Source: Lingula anatina
Lineage: Eukaryota; Brachiopoda; Lingulata; Lingulida; Lingulidae
Assembly: GCF_001039355.2 (NCBI RefSeq)
Contig: NW_019775724.1
Coordinates: 363,429-427,428, forward strand
Direction of reading: 5' to 3'
DNA length: 64,000 nucleotides
Shown here: piece by piece, positions 51,201 to 63,420 of the stretch
Layout of the letters: every line of letters begins with the position of its first letter
Numbering within the stretch: the first letter of the stretch is position 1
Position numbers and translations under genes: made by a program
Notes under the pieces: generated by a model
Database searches by the model: none
Seen by the model: only the letters and a program-made list of their open reading frames with translations
Told to the model about the DNA's origin: nothing

Positions 51201-54200
51201 ACCACATGAAAGTCATGCGCGCACATAAAATAACCAGCAAAGCAATACGTTAAATTTCAGCAGTCAACTCCACGTGTGCGCCGACTTGAAATGTATCAGT
51301 TATTCTGTGTAATCTGTGCCTCTAAATTAAGGAACAGTACGCAACAAATGCAAAGATTGTTATACATAATAAGAAAATATATAAGTATTATGTGTCAAAT
51401 CTCTATCTGTCTTCTTCTGCACCACAGTGAATAGCAGTTATAAAAAAACTACCTGAGGTACAATCTCTTTCTCAAAATAGTTTTCTTGTTATATTTTATG
51501 TGGCGTCTTAAGAAAATTCAAGCATGAGGAGATGTGCAAAAATTTGATAAATATGAAATATGCAAAAAAATTAGTAGATGAAGGCCTAAAAGGGTATGCT
51601 TTGGTTATGAAATGAATTGAACGGGTTTTACCATCCTTGTCGTCATCCGGTAATGTGAAAAATGCCCAGACACCTAATATGACAGCAGCAGGACCAAACA
51701 CAAAAAACGGCCGCCCGAAGCCGCCCAGCTGATAAAGGCCGCCACCTGCCAAAGGCCCGAAGACTAACCCAAGCCCAAGGGACATTTCTAAGAACCCCTA
51801 AAAATGAAAAATAAAACATAAAGCATGCTGAAATTATATTTCACTTAAATAATTGGAAAGTCTTGGACGTAAAAATAATTTTCAACACAACATGACGCCT
51901 CTGTTTTTATTTATGTACTTACGTAGGCCGTGGCCGCCTCATTCCTAAACTCTCTGGTTATTATAGCGTAGTTTGCTGTCATTGCCATGGCTGCTCCGAC
52001 CGATTCCATCACGCGAACCGTTATTCCGAGCCCAAGAAACCATTGGCCAGACTTTATTTCTCCTAGAAATCTAAAAAAGGGGGATATTTAGGAGCTAGCT
52101 CTGTAATTCCATGTTGTGGGAGGAATTAAACAATATTTAATGGAAAACTAACCCATTACTGTTAAAAAGAAGTTAATCGAGGGAATGTTTTAATAATCAT
52201 TGGTAATATCACTACGGTTGATTTGCATTTTGCTTGAAATCATGTTTCACATTAAAAAGAAAACTTCGAGACATGTAAACAGAAAGTATTTGAAGATCAC
52301 GTTTTCCGTCATTTTCAAATTCCACGTATAGTCTTTTTTGTCTTTAAAACAAATATGACTTCAATGGTCATTAAACTGTACTTACCCAAACAGAAAAGAG
52401 CTGGTTCCAAGCACTACCAGGCCGACCCAGTAACACCACCTGGCTCCTATCAGAGATAACTGAAATAAAATATATAGATATAAATGTTCTTTTATGGCAT
52501 CTTCCTACAGAGCGCCGCTTCCCAGGTGACATTCTTGCCATATACTAACCCCAGTACACCAACTAACGTTAACCCTAATCTGTGCTTATATGGGAGCCCG
52601 GACTTCCATTCCTAGGACTTGTATTCCTGTTATTCCGGCCCCTTGTACAATCCACACTGAATTTGTCCTATTTTATCTATCATAAGTATGGGCTGTGTGT
52701 CATGGGAATAAGCATTTGGCTGCTACGGTGTAGATGACTAGATTCTGATTTCCTTTGCTTACTGAAGAGCTTGCTCTCCAGCTTTTATTCTGGATAGGAA
52801 GCTCTTCAGTAAACAAAAGAAGTCAACATCTAGTCACCCAGCTGCAAAAGGCCTATTGCTTTCCACTTGGTCTTCTTCTTCCACAAGTCCACTTTCTCTA
52901 CTTATTAGCAAGTATATTTATGTAATTCCACCGAGGTTATATACATATATGTATCCGTGACCACACACTGCATGTTGTTGCTATCCATGTTCAGAAGTCA
53001 AGCTCACTCTATTTACTCGTTTGACTCCTTTGGTAATGGATCCACCAGAGACTTATCGGGTAGACTTAATTTCCTGAATTGTTTCAGGGGAGTAAACGAT
53101 TTAATACTGCTTTTCTCCTTTAGTCGTTTTCCGTTTAAAACAAGACTTAATCTCCATTTTATGCAGAAAGCTTTTATTGCGCTTTTATAGAGTATTTTAT
53201 TCCCGATATTGTAAAATTCTTTTTTAACTTTAAACGATAAAAATGCACGACGTGTTGTTATGAAAATATAGATAACACACCTGTACGCAAAAAATCGCAA
53301 TATTAAAAAAAGATAAACCGTTATCAGGTGTGTATTCTAAGAGGGCGTATGAATATTTTACATTTTTAAACATTCCTCACTCACACGTCCTTGGGTAACA
53401 TTTTGGGGAGAAGCATCTTCAGACTAAAAAGCGCCTCTTGATCTTCTTCAATTCTCAATTAAGTCATCTTACTCTTTTTCTCAATAATAAAGCAGTCATT
53501 GAATACATGCACTTTTACGTGTGTTGCGCATTGATTGAGCGTGTAGTAGCCGTTGGTAGGATACGTTAACTTACATACCCGAGATCCTATGAAAAGAGAA
53601 CAGCTGACTTTGGCGACTTCATAGCACCCGAATATGGCGCCCGCAGCAGTCAATGAAAGACCTTTCGCTACAGCCTGAAAGAGAAGGCAGTTAAGAGGTG
53701 CAATATTGCATCATGCATTCATTAACCGGTTTTATAATTTTAAATTTATATAAACAAATGTATTATAACACGCGGAAGAAATATTTTCACGGTTAAATGT
53801 AGTTCTCATTTAGCTATTTCGAATGGTTTAGATTTTATTTATCATACATAGCAAGAAAACGCAGTAGATACTCCAGCGCAGTAGACTACTGCAATCATAC
53901 TGCAAACATGCTTCAAATCTGCTTCGATTTGGGAGCTAATTAGCATATTTGAAACATGCTTCTATCATGCTGCTAATCTACTGCATTAATGCTCCTCTCT
54001 GTACAAACCTATGTACTTTTTGGGGTAGAATTGCAGTAGGCTATGCTGCATTTCTACTGCAAATATGCTCCACACCACTATGCTTTTTTGCTGCTTCGAT
54101 ACTACTGCAGCCCAGCAATATGGCAATATGGTGAGGGCAGCATGCATTTTACCTACACGCATAACATTATTGTAGAAAATGTCTATCTGACAGTCTGTTT

Positions 54201-54903
54201 GCAGATTGTTAGTGTTTTATATGTAAAATAATAAAGCATTTAAGTGAGGTATAAGAGTCCCAATATCGCCGATTAACCCAAGATGGCCGCCATAAATATT
54301 TTTTTCTGTAGGATTACCCCTGTTTTCATATAATATAGGTTAAATAACAGGTGTATCCATAGTACCCTAGATAATTTGGTATAGGGTATGTTGATTGGTT
54401 ATTTGCTAATTTGTTAATTCTTAAATAGCACCCTTCTGTCTTGTATAGTAGAAACAATGCAAATAGGTCTTATTATACCAACCGCCACTTGTAAGTACCT
54501 AGATGAACATTAACGTCATTTTCTCTTCCAAGCACCTGCAGATGTATTTAAAAAGTCTTCATGTAAAATACCAGAATTGGAATGCTTTTTCCATCATTTA
54601 TAGATAAATATTAACGTTGAATCTCACCTCGCCAATTATCGGCTCTCTTTCGCGTAAAGTTCAGCGCCCCGTGCTTCATTTATACCGAAGATGGGGACAA
54701 AAGAGACGGTTTGAGAGAGCGAGAGAGAGAGAGAATGACACCGAAAAGTGTTCAACCTTACCTCGTCTCTAAGGAATGGCTGGAGCACGGAATAACAGCC
54801 GAATAACATGGCGTTGGTGAGACAACCGTTCACCAGTGTGACCTTTTGCAAGGTACTCCATCGTAAACTATCTTCCCCCTTTTTCCTTACTGTCAGATAG
54901 CAT
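47377..54903 (-). CDS. SLC18B1: SLC18B1-like MFS transporter, copy B (12 exons, start region shifted)
   Basis: The exons are 54903-54762, 53674-53579, 52459-52386, 52070-51923, 51797-51632, 51180-51047, 50558-50448, 50081-49993, 49229-49134, 48693-48619, 48080-47987 and 47538-47377 (stop at 47379-47377). Every exon except the first has the same length as in copy A, and intron 10 again has a GC donor (48618-48613). Motif A region, motif C (GLVFGPLAGGG) and the DFTGPI segment are kept. Exon 1 has one additional base: five C on the + strand near 54875-54880 where copy A has four. From the conserved ATG this gives an 11-codon frame ending in TAG. Downstream exons are intact, so the extra base is either a homopolymer sequencing error, a polymorphism or a recent null allele. 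A longer frame beginning 55058 bypasses it but is not conserved in copy A. Confidence 0.75.
48268..48295. repeat. T tract in intron 11 of copy B
   Basis: A run of T, absent from copy A, where the corresponding site holds a short gttt repeat near 38800. Confidence 0.6.
49764..49938. mobile_element. 175-bp MITE in intron 8 of copy B
   Basis: It is a relative of 35861-36082 with agccccctcacactgg at one end and the complement of accccc...tttacactgg at the other, flanked by TTAA (49760-49763 and 49939-49942). The internal sequence (for example catcattgagcattc-like) is shared with the first element. The corresponding intron of copy A lacks it. Confidence 0.65.
52505..52650 (-). repeat. interspersed repeat (family with 18026 and 60370)
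   Basis: The body contains caggtgacattcttgccat and atactaacccc, as at 60420-60460; 18026-18142 carries the inverse orientation. It lies in intron 2 of transporter copy B and is absent from copy A. No open frame is present. Confidence 0.5.
52718..52850. mobile_element. palindromic insertion in intron 2 of copy B
   Basis: Imperfect arms of about 45 bp meet around the stem ttactgaagagctt / aagctcttcagtaa. It is not present in copy A. No target duplication was settled. Confidence 0.55.
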
Positions 54904-55369
54904 TTATGAACAAATTTAGTGAAACCGAGTAAATGCAGTAAAAACGCGTAGTGTTTAGTTTTTGTAGTCCTAGTGGGTCCACGGCGTTGAAGCAGTTTTT
55001 CGTCTCCACGCAGTGAATGTGAACAACAACTGAAACGATGCACGTGATTTGCACACAAAACAGTATTCTACGCCAGCTGACTGTGCCAGTAGGTTATTAC
55101 TATAAATACCGTATAAGTACGTACCAGTATTAAGTACCATTATTTGCCGTCTATATGGGGCTTCCATTGAGGTCTTGTCGGAGAATCAAAGGTGACAATA
55201 ACAAATAAACATTGAATTTAACTGAACAAAATACAAAAATCGATTTAAAACCATTGGCTGCAGACAGTTAGCACAGACTTAGACTTATGACTTCTTTTGT
55301 CTAAGGTCCCAGAGGGAAGATTGCTGTTATAGATTCCATTGAGTGAGAACTGCTGCTGTCAACAGCCGA
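54904..55369. other. upstream region of transporter copy B
   Basis: It is colinear with 45845-46230 and has no gene. The alignment has indels that change frame, supporting a non-coding leader. Confidence 0.45.
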
Positions 55370-55880
55370 CAACTGAGCTCGACGTATGCGGTTCTTTACG
55401 GTGGTCACTTGTCTCCTAACAGCAACCCTGCCGAAATAACGGCGATTGTGCATGCAGACGTCTTATGCCCCTATTTCATACAGACCACGAATCCCACGAA
55501 CCGCCAGGAATTGACAAAGTTCAGGATTCGTGGTTGAATATTAATCAGTTCGTGAAGTTCTTAACAGATTCGTATATATTCGTAGTCAGTTCTTGCAATT
55601 CTTGATCAAATTTCAGGATTCGATTCAACTGCGAATCCTGAAATTTATCAATTCCTGGCGATTCGAGGGATTCGTGGTCTGTGTGAAATAGGGGCATTAG
55701 GACAGTAAATTCAGAAACATGGTTTGCCCTGTTCTGGTAAAATGTTGCAGTCAAGTTCCTTTATTATGTAACGTTGGCTGCGTATTAGCTAGCTTTCTCA
55801 CTTTTCTTGGTGTGGTTTTCTTCAATGGGCCTAGGCCTTACACAAGAAATCTTGCCCATGCGCCTGTTTGGCCTAAACCC
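55370..55880 (-). pseudogene. Tc1-like transposase relic (copy B side), split by a MITE
   Basis: The - strand shows a GLGPLKKTTP-type HTH linker near 55800-55870 and NRANHVSEFTVL near 55700-55754, then after the insertion the continuation at 55380-55462. Stops and frameshifts are frequent. Tc1 transposases carry paired helix-turn-helix domains before a DDE domain; only the first part is left here. Confidence 0.65.
55466..55696. mobile_element. 231-bp MITE with TTA duplication inside the Tc1 relic
   Basis: About 30 bp of almost perfect inverted terminus (tgcccctatttcatacagac) flank the element, with TTA at 55463-55465 and 55697-55699. The Tc1 relic of copy A at about 46310 has the uninterrupted sequence gacgtcttaggacag, which confirms both borders and the 3-bp duplication. 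Terminus and target fit PIF/Harbinger-type MITEs. Confidence 0.88.
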
Positions 55881-57394
55881 CTTTGTGAATTTAGAATAGT
55901 AAGTCCTTTTGCTGACACCTTTTGTGAGGTTAAATATGTGGCGATTAATTTTATATAAAGAAATAACAAGCTTCATGTCAGGCTATATCCATTTGCCCCC
56001 TGTTTTAAAAATGCAAGTCACTCAGCACGAGCTTTTGTGAGTATAATAAATAATAATGTACAGGTAGGTAGCAAAAACATTTCTTCCAAAATATTCATGA
56101 TGCAGATGTACTTAAAATAACAAAATGGCCTTTCACACTGATAAGTTGAGTGTCAGTTCGGCAATGTTTTTTTTTTTTTTTTTTTAATTGTCAGTAACCA
56201 TGAATGTTTTTTTTTACGATTAAATACCGGACTGTTAACAAGGGTAGGTTTAGTTATCCTGGTGTTCTGAGCATTCCCGCACCAATGCACATTAAAATGC
56301 AGTATTCTTCTTTTTAATTTTTTTTTTTGGTATTTTTCTACCTGCCATCCAAATATACCCCTTTTCTTCTTATATCTTTTAACTATGCGAAATGAGTCCC
56401 CTTTAGCTTTGACGCTCTAAGCCGCGCTCAGTATGTACATGAATCCCTCGCTGACCGTTCAAGTTAATTACTGAAAACAAAGAATTTGCGTGCCGCATTT
56501 AAATAACTCATTTCAGCGATTTAGACCATTCGCCAAGGACAAGCAGTGTTGTGCAGGACATGTGCTGGTACATCATGGTAAGTACAGGGGTTGGTTTCAC
56601 AAATAAATTATTGCCTCAACTGTGGTCATAACCTTGTAACTATTTTGTCTCTATTCAGTTTATCTTTATACGTCTGCATAGATCAGAGCTTGTACAATAT
56701 ACTATCATAAACGAAAATGGGCAAATATATATTTATTTAATGGACAGATGTACTAGTTAAATTACCAATAAAATATTCAAACTCATTTTTGGGTCGCAAT
56801 AATGTCTGATACAGGATAAGTTCAGTGAAATTATATCGGACTTAAACGTTGGCAATGGCTTACCAAAAACAGACACTTTTTAAAAATATTCAACCATTCC
56901 CGGATCAAAAGGGACAAGAAGTTTGCCCACGGATCCTACAAAATTGTGAAACACAGGAGTGTTGAAATTGAACGTTGATAAAATATCTGCGGACTGCATT
57001 TTACGGCATAATAACACAAATCATTTGTCACAGAAGTGTGCTGTTATGTACATGAGGAGTATATAGGCCTACAACGGTGCGAACAGCTCCTTTTTAATGG
57101 GTTGAGATAAAATGATTTACCATGTAGCATGTACACTACATGGACATTAAAAAAGGCATAAAGGCATTTCGATGGCAGGGTTTTGAAAAGAATCCCGCTG
57201 GACTATGAAAACCGCATTGCCATCCTTTATATGAGCATTGATTTTTATTCCGGATTTTTTGTTTGATGGCATTTATATCTCAAGTTGATCTTAGATCTGC
57301 GGTAAGAATTATAATAAACCAACCCTAAAAAAAGATGATGGGGCAGCCTTATACCTACTCCTATATATATTAGCTAAAAACGAGTTTTTTCAAT
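55881..57394. other. non-coding stretch between relics
   Basis: No gene is recognised. T tracts are at 56168-56185 and near 56320. Confidence 0.4.
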
Positions 57395-57545
57395 GGTATG
57401 TCTGTGGTTTATGATTTTATCATTCATCCTTCTCCATTCTTTCGCCAGTGCAGTTCTTAACTCTATGACGGTCGTAGGCTGAATTCCGCGGTTATAAAAC
57501 CGTCAATTCATCCCAGGCACGCTCAATGAGTAACCTAGGTTCTAG
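57395..57545 (-). pseudogene. C-terminal fragment of a Tc1-like transposase
   Basis: Reading the - strand gives IERAWDEL in one frame, then after a frameshift TVIELRTALAKEWRRMN. This matches the end of the DDE domain of Tc1 transposases, where NPIExxWDELxRR is followed by LRxALxxEWxxI. No other part of that element is seen next to it. Confidence 0.65.
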
Positions 57546-57675
57546 ATTTCGGTTTTGCTACCTCAGTCTTGATTTCATATATAACCCGTATCAGCAATAC
57601 TGACTGTAAAGCTACCACATGGAAAGGTATAGTGAGCAAGCTAGCTTGATAGTGCCCTGACACTCAGGGTATCAA

Positions 57676-57860
57676 TGAAAGACATAGAGTGCATTCAGAA
57701 CAGGGGACTAACAGATCCGCGGATGAAATATGGCGACCCACATAAAAGCTTGCTGCTTAGTTCCCCATTATGACACTGAATAGATCCCCGCGGGGATAAC
57801 TCAACAAGCATTCAAGTGGGTCTGCCATATTTGATCCGCGGATCTGTTAGGCTGCTGTTT
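57676..57860. mobile_element. foldback MITE related to 4155-4425
   Basis: Both halves carry ctaacagatccgcgg or its complement, and the left end gagtgcattcagaaca is that of the element at 4155. The right terminus is less clear. Confidence 0.55.
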
Positions 57861-58373
57861 TTAACGAGCTCATATATGGTTTAAAGAAGAAGAGTCTGGA
57901 TTTGCACCTGCTGCAAGTTTGCATGTGCTATCCTGACAGTATAGGGATGAGCAATGTACAACACTGAGAACAACAAATTTTGCATGCAAAAATATTGTCC
58001 TAAAACATTTCTGACATTATTAACATGTAAGTTGATGGCCGTATGTATGTAATAGGACATGCAGCAAAAACAACAAAATTGATAATTTGCAGCATTATGT
58101 CTAAAAGCTTAGTTATTAGATTTATCATTCTAGTGGCATAAAAAAAGCTAGTATGAGGGACACTAAAGCCCCTATGCAATTTCCGCTATAAGCGATTAGA
58201 CTAAATGCTTGTAATTAATGGTTGCAATCATTTGCAGACTTATATCAATTTACAATCGCTGGGTCCAGTTATAATTGACGTCATCATCGGTCATACTTTC
58301 TGGTTGCACGTAATGTTTCTGTTTTACGGGGGGTGGGGGGGGGGGGGCTGCAACAGCAATGTTCTCATGGCGT

Positions 58374-59804
58374 TCAGTGGGTAACTGTATAAGCCACACT
58401 GCCGATGGCACTATCGATGCTGTTGTATCCAGATCTGTTACGACCCCTTCTAAATACCGCATAGACTACTGCATAGTACAAAACGAGGAGGGCAGCCTGA
58501 AAACGGGCATATATACATTATAATAAAGTTCATAGAGGCCAAGGCCGCCTCCATAAATGTACTATGATAGTTCGATTCTTGAAAGGCTATTTGTGCAGAT
58601 GCACAACCACTGACAGAGCGAAAGAAGGTGAGAGAGAAAGAAAGAGAAGTTTGAAAACGAACACATATTTTAATTAAAAAAGTGTTTAAAAAGGCACCTT
58701 TGTTTTGGAACCATTCACTTCATATATTTATTTCTACTTAATTCCCAATCGTTATTTCTCTCTCTTCATAACGGAAATGTGTTTCATATAGGGTTTGAGG
58801 TCCACTTCACAAATACGCACGCGTTTCAAGTTTTATTTAGTTTTGCTCTGCCGTAAGGACTGCCGATAACATGTTCCACAATGGCTGCCCCAATAAGTGG
58901 GCTGATAAATTGAAAAATTTGAAAACTGAAAAATTCCAAAGAAAGCTGGAGTTATACGTGAAATTAAATAAATCGTGGCGAGTTTTTACTCATTTTCCAT
59001 TTACAAAATTATAATTCAGTTTTATAAAACGGGGATATTACTGCGCATAACGTGACTATATTTGTTATTGTTATTGTATACTTTTAATGTTATTAAAATA
59101 TAACCATGGAAAATCTCAACTTTGCTATGCAGGCTGAATCTCACTTATGTCAATGAATGTAAAAAAGCACCTCACTAAATTCGAAAGAAACAGGTTCACT
59201 TTATAACATGGTCCCTTCCCTATCCCTTGGCAAAATGAAAAGTTTGCATCTATATCGCGGCAAAATTGCAGAAAATATGGGTTTAGTTTGCAGCAGCTAG
59301 TTTGCAGCAGGTTTGCAAGAAAAGTCTGCATGTTCCGGCAAAGTTCCAGCAAATTAGCGACAAGACCATATTAAAAGTTTGCAGTAACTTTGCAAGAAAG
59401 TATTCAAGCTTTTGCAAATTTGCAGCAAATTTGTAGCAAATTTGCAGTGAATTTGTGATAGAGTTTGCAGCAGGCCTGGTATTTTTCTAAGGGATAGTAC
59501 AGTAATGCTGACCTGACACATTATTATGCATGAAAAGATTCTCACAAAGTGACTGTCAGAAAAACCATCACGTTTTTGTATCGTAGCAGTATCGTCTGAT
59601 ATAGAACAAACAATAAATACCAAAAAATTTATAATAGAAATATACGTTATAATATCATATACTCTCTCCAATATAACTGCATACTTTTATTTGTTCAACA
59701 AAACTATACAATAAATGAATAGGATATCTTTCCCCTGACCCATAGATGTATGGTATATTGCTGACATGTACCATGTTTTCATATTATCTGGTTAGCCATT
59801 GGGC
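58374..59804 (-). pseudogene. SLC18B1-like relic, exons 10-12 only
   Basis: The exon 10 remnant (59804-59733) matches copy C but has TAA at its fourth complete codon and no GT at the donor position. The exon 11 remnant (58911-58850) keeps ISPLIGAAIVEH and then has lost about 17 bases. Exon 12 (58496-58374) reads AALLVLYYAVVYAVF and ends in a stop 40 residues on. The first nine exons are absent. The relic lies just downstream of copy C in the same orientation and is more similar to it than to A or B. Confidence 0.75.
59230..59475. repeat. degenerate gcaaatttgcag tandem repeat
   Basis: Short, partly self-complementary units such as tttgcagcaaatttg are scattered in series. They lie in the intron space between exon 11 and exon 10 relics, so they postdate or accompany decay. 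Confidence 0.55.
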
Positions 59805-60583
59805 CTGCAATAATATGAAAGATGCTGATGAGATTAGTTAATCTCAACTACAACAATTAAACGAGATGACAGTCTGAGTTGACAGAACACATTCAACAAA
59901 CGCAATGAAATGTGAAAATAGTCTCAACTAGCTATAGCTCAATGGATTTGATAACATTAAAGTAACATAATGCAATGTAAAAATATTCCCAACTAGCACA
60001 ATGAAATTTGATAGCATTTCCAAGAAACCCAATGAATGTGATAACGGTCACTATTAGTACAGCAAAATGTGGTAACTGTCAATATAAACAGTATAAAATA
60101 ACGAAGCCAATAATAGGTGCCAGGTTAGCGGCAAGGTACCGTATCATGGCAATTAAAGTTCCGTTTTCTAGGCTATAAGGGAACTGGGGTTCTATACCTC
60201 AATCCAATCTCCCAAGAATGTATTTACAATTTTGGCTTATTACAAAATGTCACTTGCACATATCTGACAACTTTACACTTAAAGCTTAGCGTACTAAATA
60301 TTATCCATATGATTGCGGGCGCGTAAGCCGGTTGGGGGGGGGGGGGGACGAACCGCCCTACGGTCGGTGTGACAGGAATGGAAGTCCGCTAGGAACCGTA
60401 GTCCGCTTCCCATTACTTTGTACAGGTGACATTCTTCCCATATACTAACCCCGATACTCTAAGTAACCCTAACCTGTACTAATCGTTAGCGAGATAGTTC
60501 GGTCGGTAGTTATTCTTATTAACGACTGCTTCGTGAATCGGGCCCAGGTACGGCGAACTACAATCTAGCAACTGAGGGCAGCG
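59805..60583. repeat. flank with interspersed repeat and G run
   Basis: It holds no gene. At 60370-60480 it includes the repeat family seen at 52505 and 18026, preceded by a run of G near 60335. Confidence 0.45.
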
Positions 60584-62601
60584 TCATTCATACTCCGACT
60601 GCAAGTAATGTTCTTGTAATACTGGATAAGGAGTTGGTGGCAATAACAGTAAACTACTATCGTTATGAATGTGATTGTAAGTGGCACTGTCAATGGGACT
60701 GTCAGTGCTGCTGTACCTGGACCATTTACGTCTCCTTCTAAGTACCGCATAGATTATCCCACAGTACAGAACGAGGAGACCAGCCTGAAAACAGACACAA
60801 GACGCACATATAGTAATCAGTATATGAATAAAATTGACGTATGTTCATAGAAGCATTTGCTGCCTCCATACCGTGAAAATGCTTAGGTAAGGATATCTAT
60901 TAACATCCTGAAACAGAATGCAGAGAGATAGAGAAAGATGTAAAAACGAACACGTATTTAAATAAAACAGGTTCAAAGAGGCACTCTTTGTTTGGGGTTA
61001 CTAATCTCATTATTTCCCTTCATCAAAAGTATGATTTACGTGAGGGTTTGTGACCCACTTTATAAAAAGAAAAACTTTTCACGCAGAATTACTGTTTTTG
61101 TCCTGGCAGTACTTACTTCTCCCAGACAGAGCCCCGTAAGGACTGCCGATAAAGTGCTGAATGGATTATGTTCCACGATGGCTGTTCCCAAAATCGGCCC
61201 TATGAAGTTCCTTAAACATATAAAGAAAATTATTCAATTTTATGTGGAGAGTTTTGCGTGAAGTAAATTAATTAGAAAATTAAGGCATACATACGAGTTT
61301 TATGTTTATTTTCTTTAACTAAATTAAACTTTTAATGAGGGGGGAGCCCAATAATTTGTAGAAGAAAAACATGAGTGACTGAAACTGTCAAAAGAAACTG
61401 TGAACATCTAAAATTCAATTTTGCTAGCTATTTTATTCTTGGATAATTAAAAGTAATGAAGAGCTCCTCTGAATTAAAAACAAGCATGTCGATTATAACC
61501 TGGCTGTTTCAACGTGTTACAGCACTGAATACATTTTGACCTTTGACCCAAGTTTTATTCACGTGAAAAAATGTTTCAGAATGAGTAAAAATACCTACAA
61601 CGTTTTAGTATTTTTAAAACTTATACAGAGCATACAGCACTGGGATAATTATAAACAAATCTATAGCAGGAATAACACGTGAGATAAATTCATATAACTG
61701 CTACATTTACTGATTTAACAAAGCAAGTAAAACGAAGAGGAACCATACAGACTCTTACCCTAGACCCATAGATGTATTGAATATTGAGGACAAATTACCA
61801 TATGTGATTATACTATCTGGTAAACCATGGGACCTGCAATTGTACATATAAATAAAACGAATGAGGTAAAATAATACCAACTAGCACAATAAAATGCAAT
61901 AGCAATACAACTGAATGGGGTAATATTCTCAGTTATTATAATGAAATGTGATAAAGATCTAGACTTACATAATACGATAAAAATACATGTAACAAACTAA
62001 TGACATTTGCGCTTTTAACTAGAATATTGAAAACTGACGACAATTTTTGAACGTTTTGTGAACATTTTAATTGATGCTTAGTCTACTTTTCGAGAAAAAA
62101 TGACATTTGTTTTTTAAGTAAATTATAATAATATTCAATATACGGAATGCCGCATAAGGTCTCAACTTACACGGCTTCGTTTACACAATCTGCCATGACA
62201 GCTACAGTGATACTGGCGGTTCCAATCCCACATAGACAATTCCCCAAGAAAACAGCCCACGCTGCCCTGAAATCCAAAGTTAAGAGCAGCTTTTGATTTA
62301 TCGTAGATGTTTCAGATCGAGTCATAGATTTTACGGGACAATTATTTTAGTAAGAACGCATTTTACCAACTTTAATGGTACCTACAGGTACACTTAGGAA
62401 AATCGTCGATTAGCTAAGTCGATTCGCAATATTTTCACCTGGCAACAGTATAATTCAATCAAAATTGATGTCGTCATGAAATAAAATTAATGACATTGAT
62501 ACCTACCCCTTGTCGTTTGGAAATAGTTCAGTCAGGGGCACCCAGGGTCCAATGAGAGTAAAGGATAAAGCTGTCACGATGAGTCCCGAGACTATAATCA
62601 C
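60584..62601 (-). CDS. SLC18B1: SLC18B1-like MFS transporter, copy C (exons 8-12, partial)
   Basis: Exons align to copies A and B by length and phase: 62601-62507 (95 nt), 62266-62171 (96), 61833-61759 (75), 61210-61117 (94) and 60784-60584 (201, stop at 60586-60584). Exon 8 starts VIIVSGLIVTALSFTLIGPW; exon 10 ends SIFNTSMGLG with a GT donor (GTAAGA), and exon 11 begins NFIGPILG. The protein has diverged widely from A and B. The tail is longer, with a basic run RRRRK, a DxxxLL-type motif (DSSLLL) and YPVL (YxxPhi), both known vesicle or lysosome sorting motifs. Earlier exons are not found between 62602 and 64000: a Tc1 relic lies there. They may lie outside the window, or the gene may be 5'-truncated. 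Confidence 0.7.
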
Positions 62602-62719
62602 CTTCCTGTGATTCTATAAAGTAAAACGGGTGCCACTTTTACTTCAGATTCAAAATAGTGTCGCTACGCCAAGCATGTTAATTAACGAACCCATTTATCC
62701 CTCCCGACACTTCCCATTA

Positions 62720-63420
62720 GCTACATGCAGGAAAGACCCTGCTTGAACATAGGATAAACCACACCTTTTAAATGAGTTTCTGTGTTGAATTGGCCATTGG
62801 AGGGGGTCTGGGTCTGGCTCGCATACAACCAGCCTATTGTTGCATTGACTGTACTTGGAGTAGCATTACCATTCTGGAACATAAATGGGTGGTCATGGCC
62901 CCCAAAGAAATTCTGACCACTGCCAGCTCGCCCAAACCTAAGTAGCCAATAATACACCCCGTGCATGACTTATATGGAGACGCATCCTGTCGACAGAAGT
63001 AGAAAATTGGGAAGATACTTCTTAGCAGCTGTGCTCAAAGCCCTTACGCGTCCATAAATTCGGATAACGCTTAACCTGTTTTCATCTAAGAAAAGTGTCA
63101 TAATCCAGTTATTGACTGGTGTCTGTGCCTGAGTTCTGATATACCATCTGACTCGACGTAGATGGTTCCTGGCAGTGATCACTGGTCTCCTAACAGAAAC
63201 AATGCCAAAATAACGGTGCTTGTGCAGACGTCTTTTGACGGTAAACGCAGAAACATGCTTTGCCCTATTGTTGTTAAATGTTGCAGTCAATTTCCTTAAT
63301 GTCATGAAACGTTTTCTAAGAGAAAAGAGTATTAATATTCTCTCTTCTCTGGATGCGGTTTCCTTCGGTCGGCCTCATTACCAAGGCAATCTGGTTCACG
63401 TGCCTGTTTGATTATGATGC
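62720..63420 (-). pseudogene. Tc1-like transposase relic upstream of copy C exon 8
   Basis: The - strand carries the HTH linker (RLPW-GRPKETAS region near 63360-63405, with stops), then RAKHVSAFTVKRRLHKHRYFG and NWIMTLFLDENRLSV (63305-62970), matching the Tc1 linker and the first DDE aspartate in the FxDE context. Further on, FMFQNGNATPSTVN (near 62880) resembles the second catalytic region, where FQxDNAxPHT is usual: the Asp is here Gly. It is the most complete of the four relics and is inactive. Confidence 0.75.
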
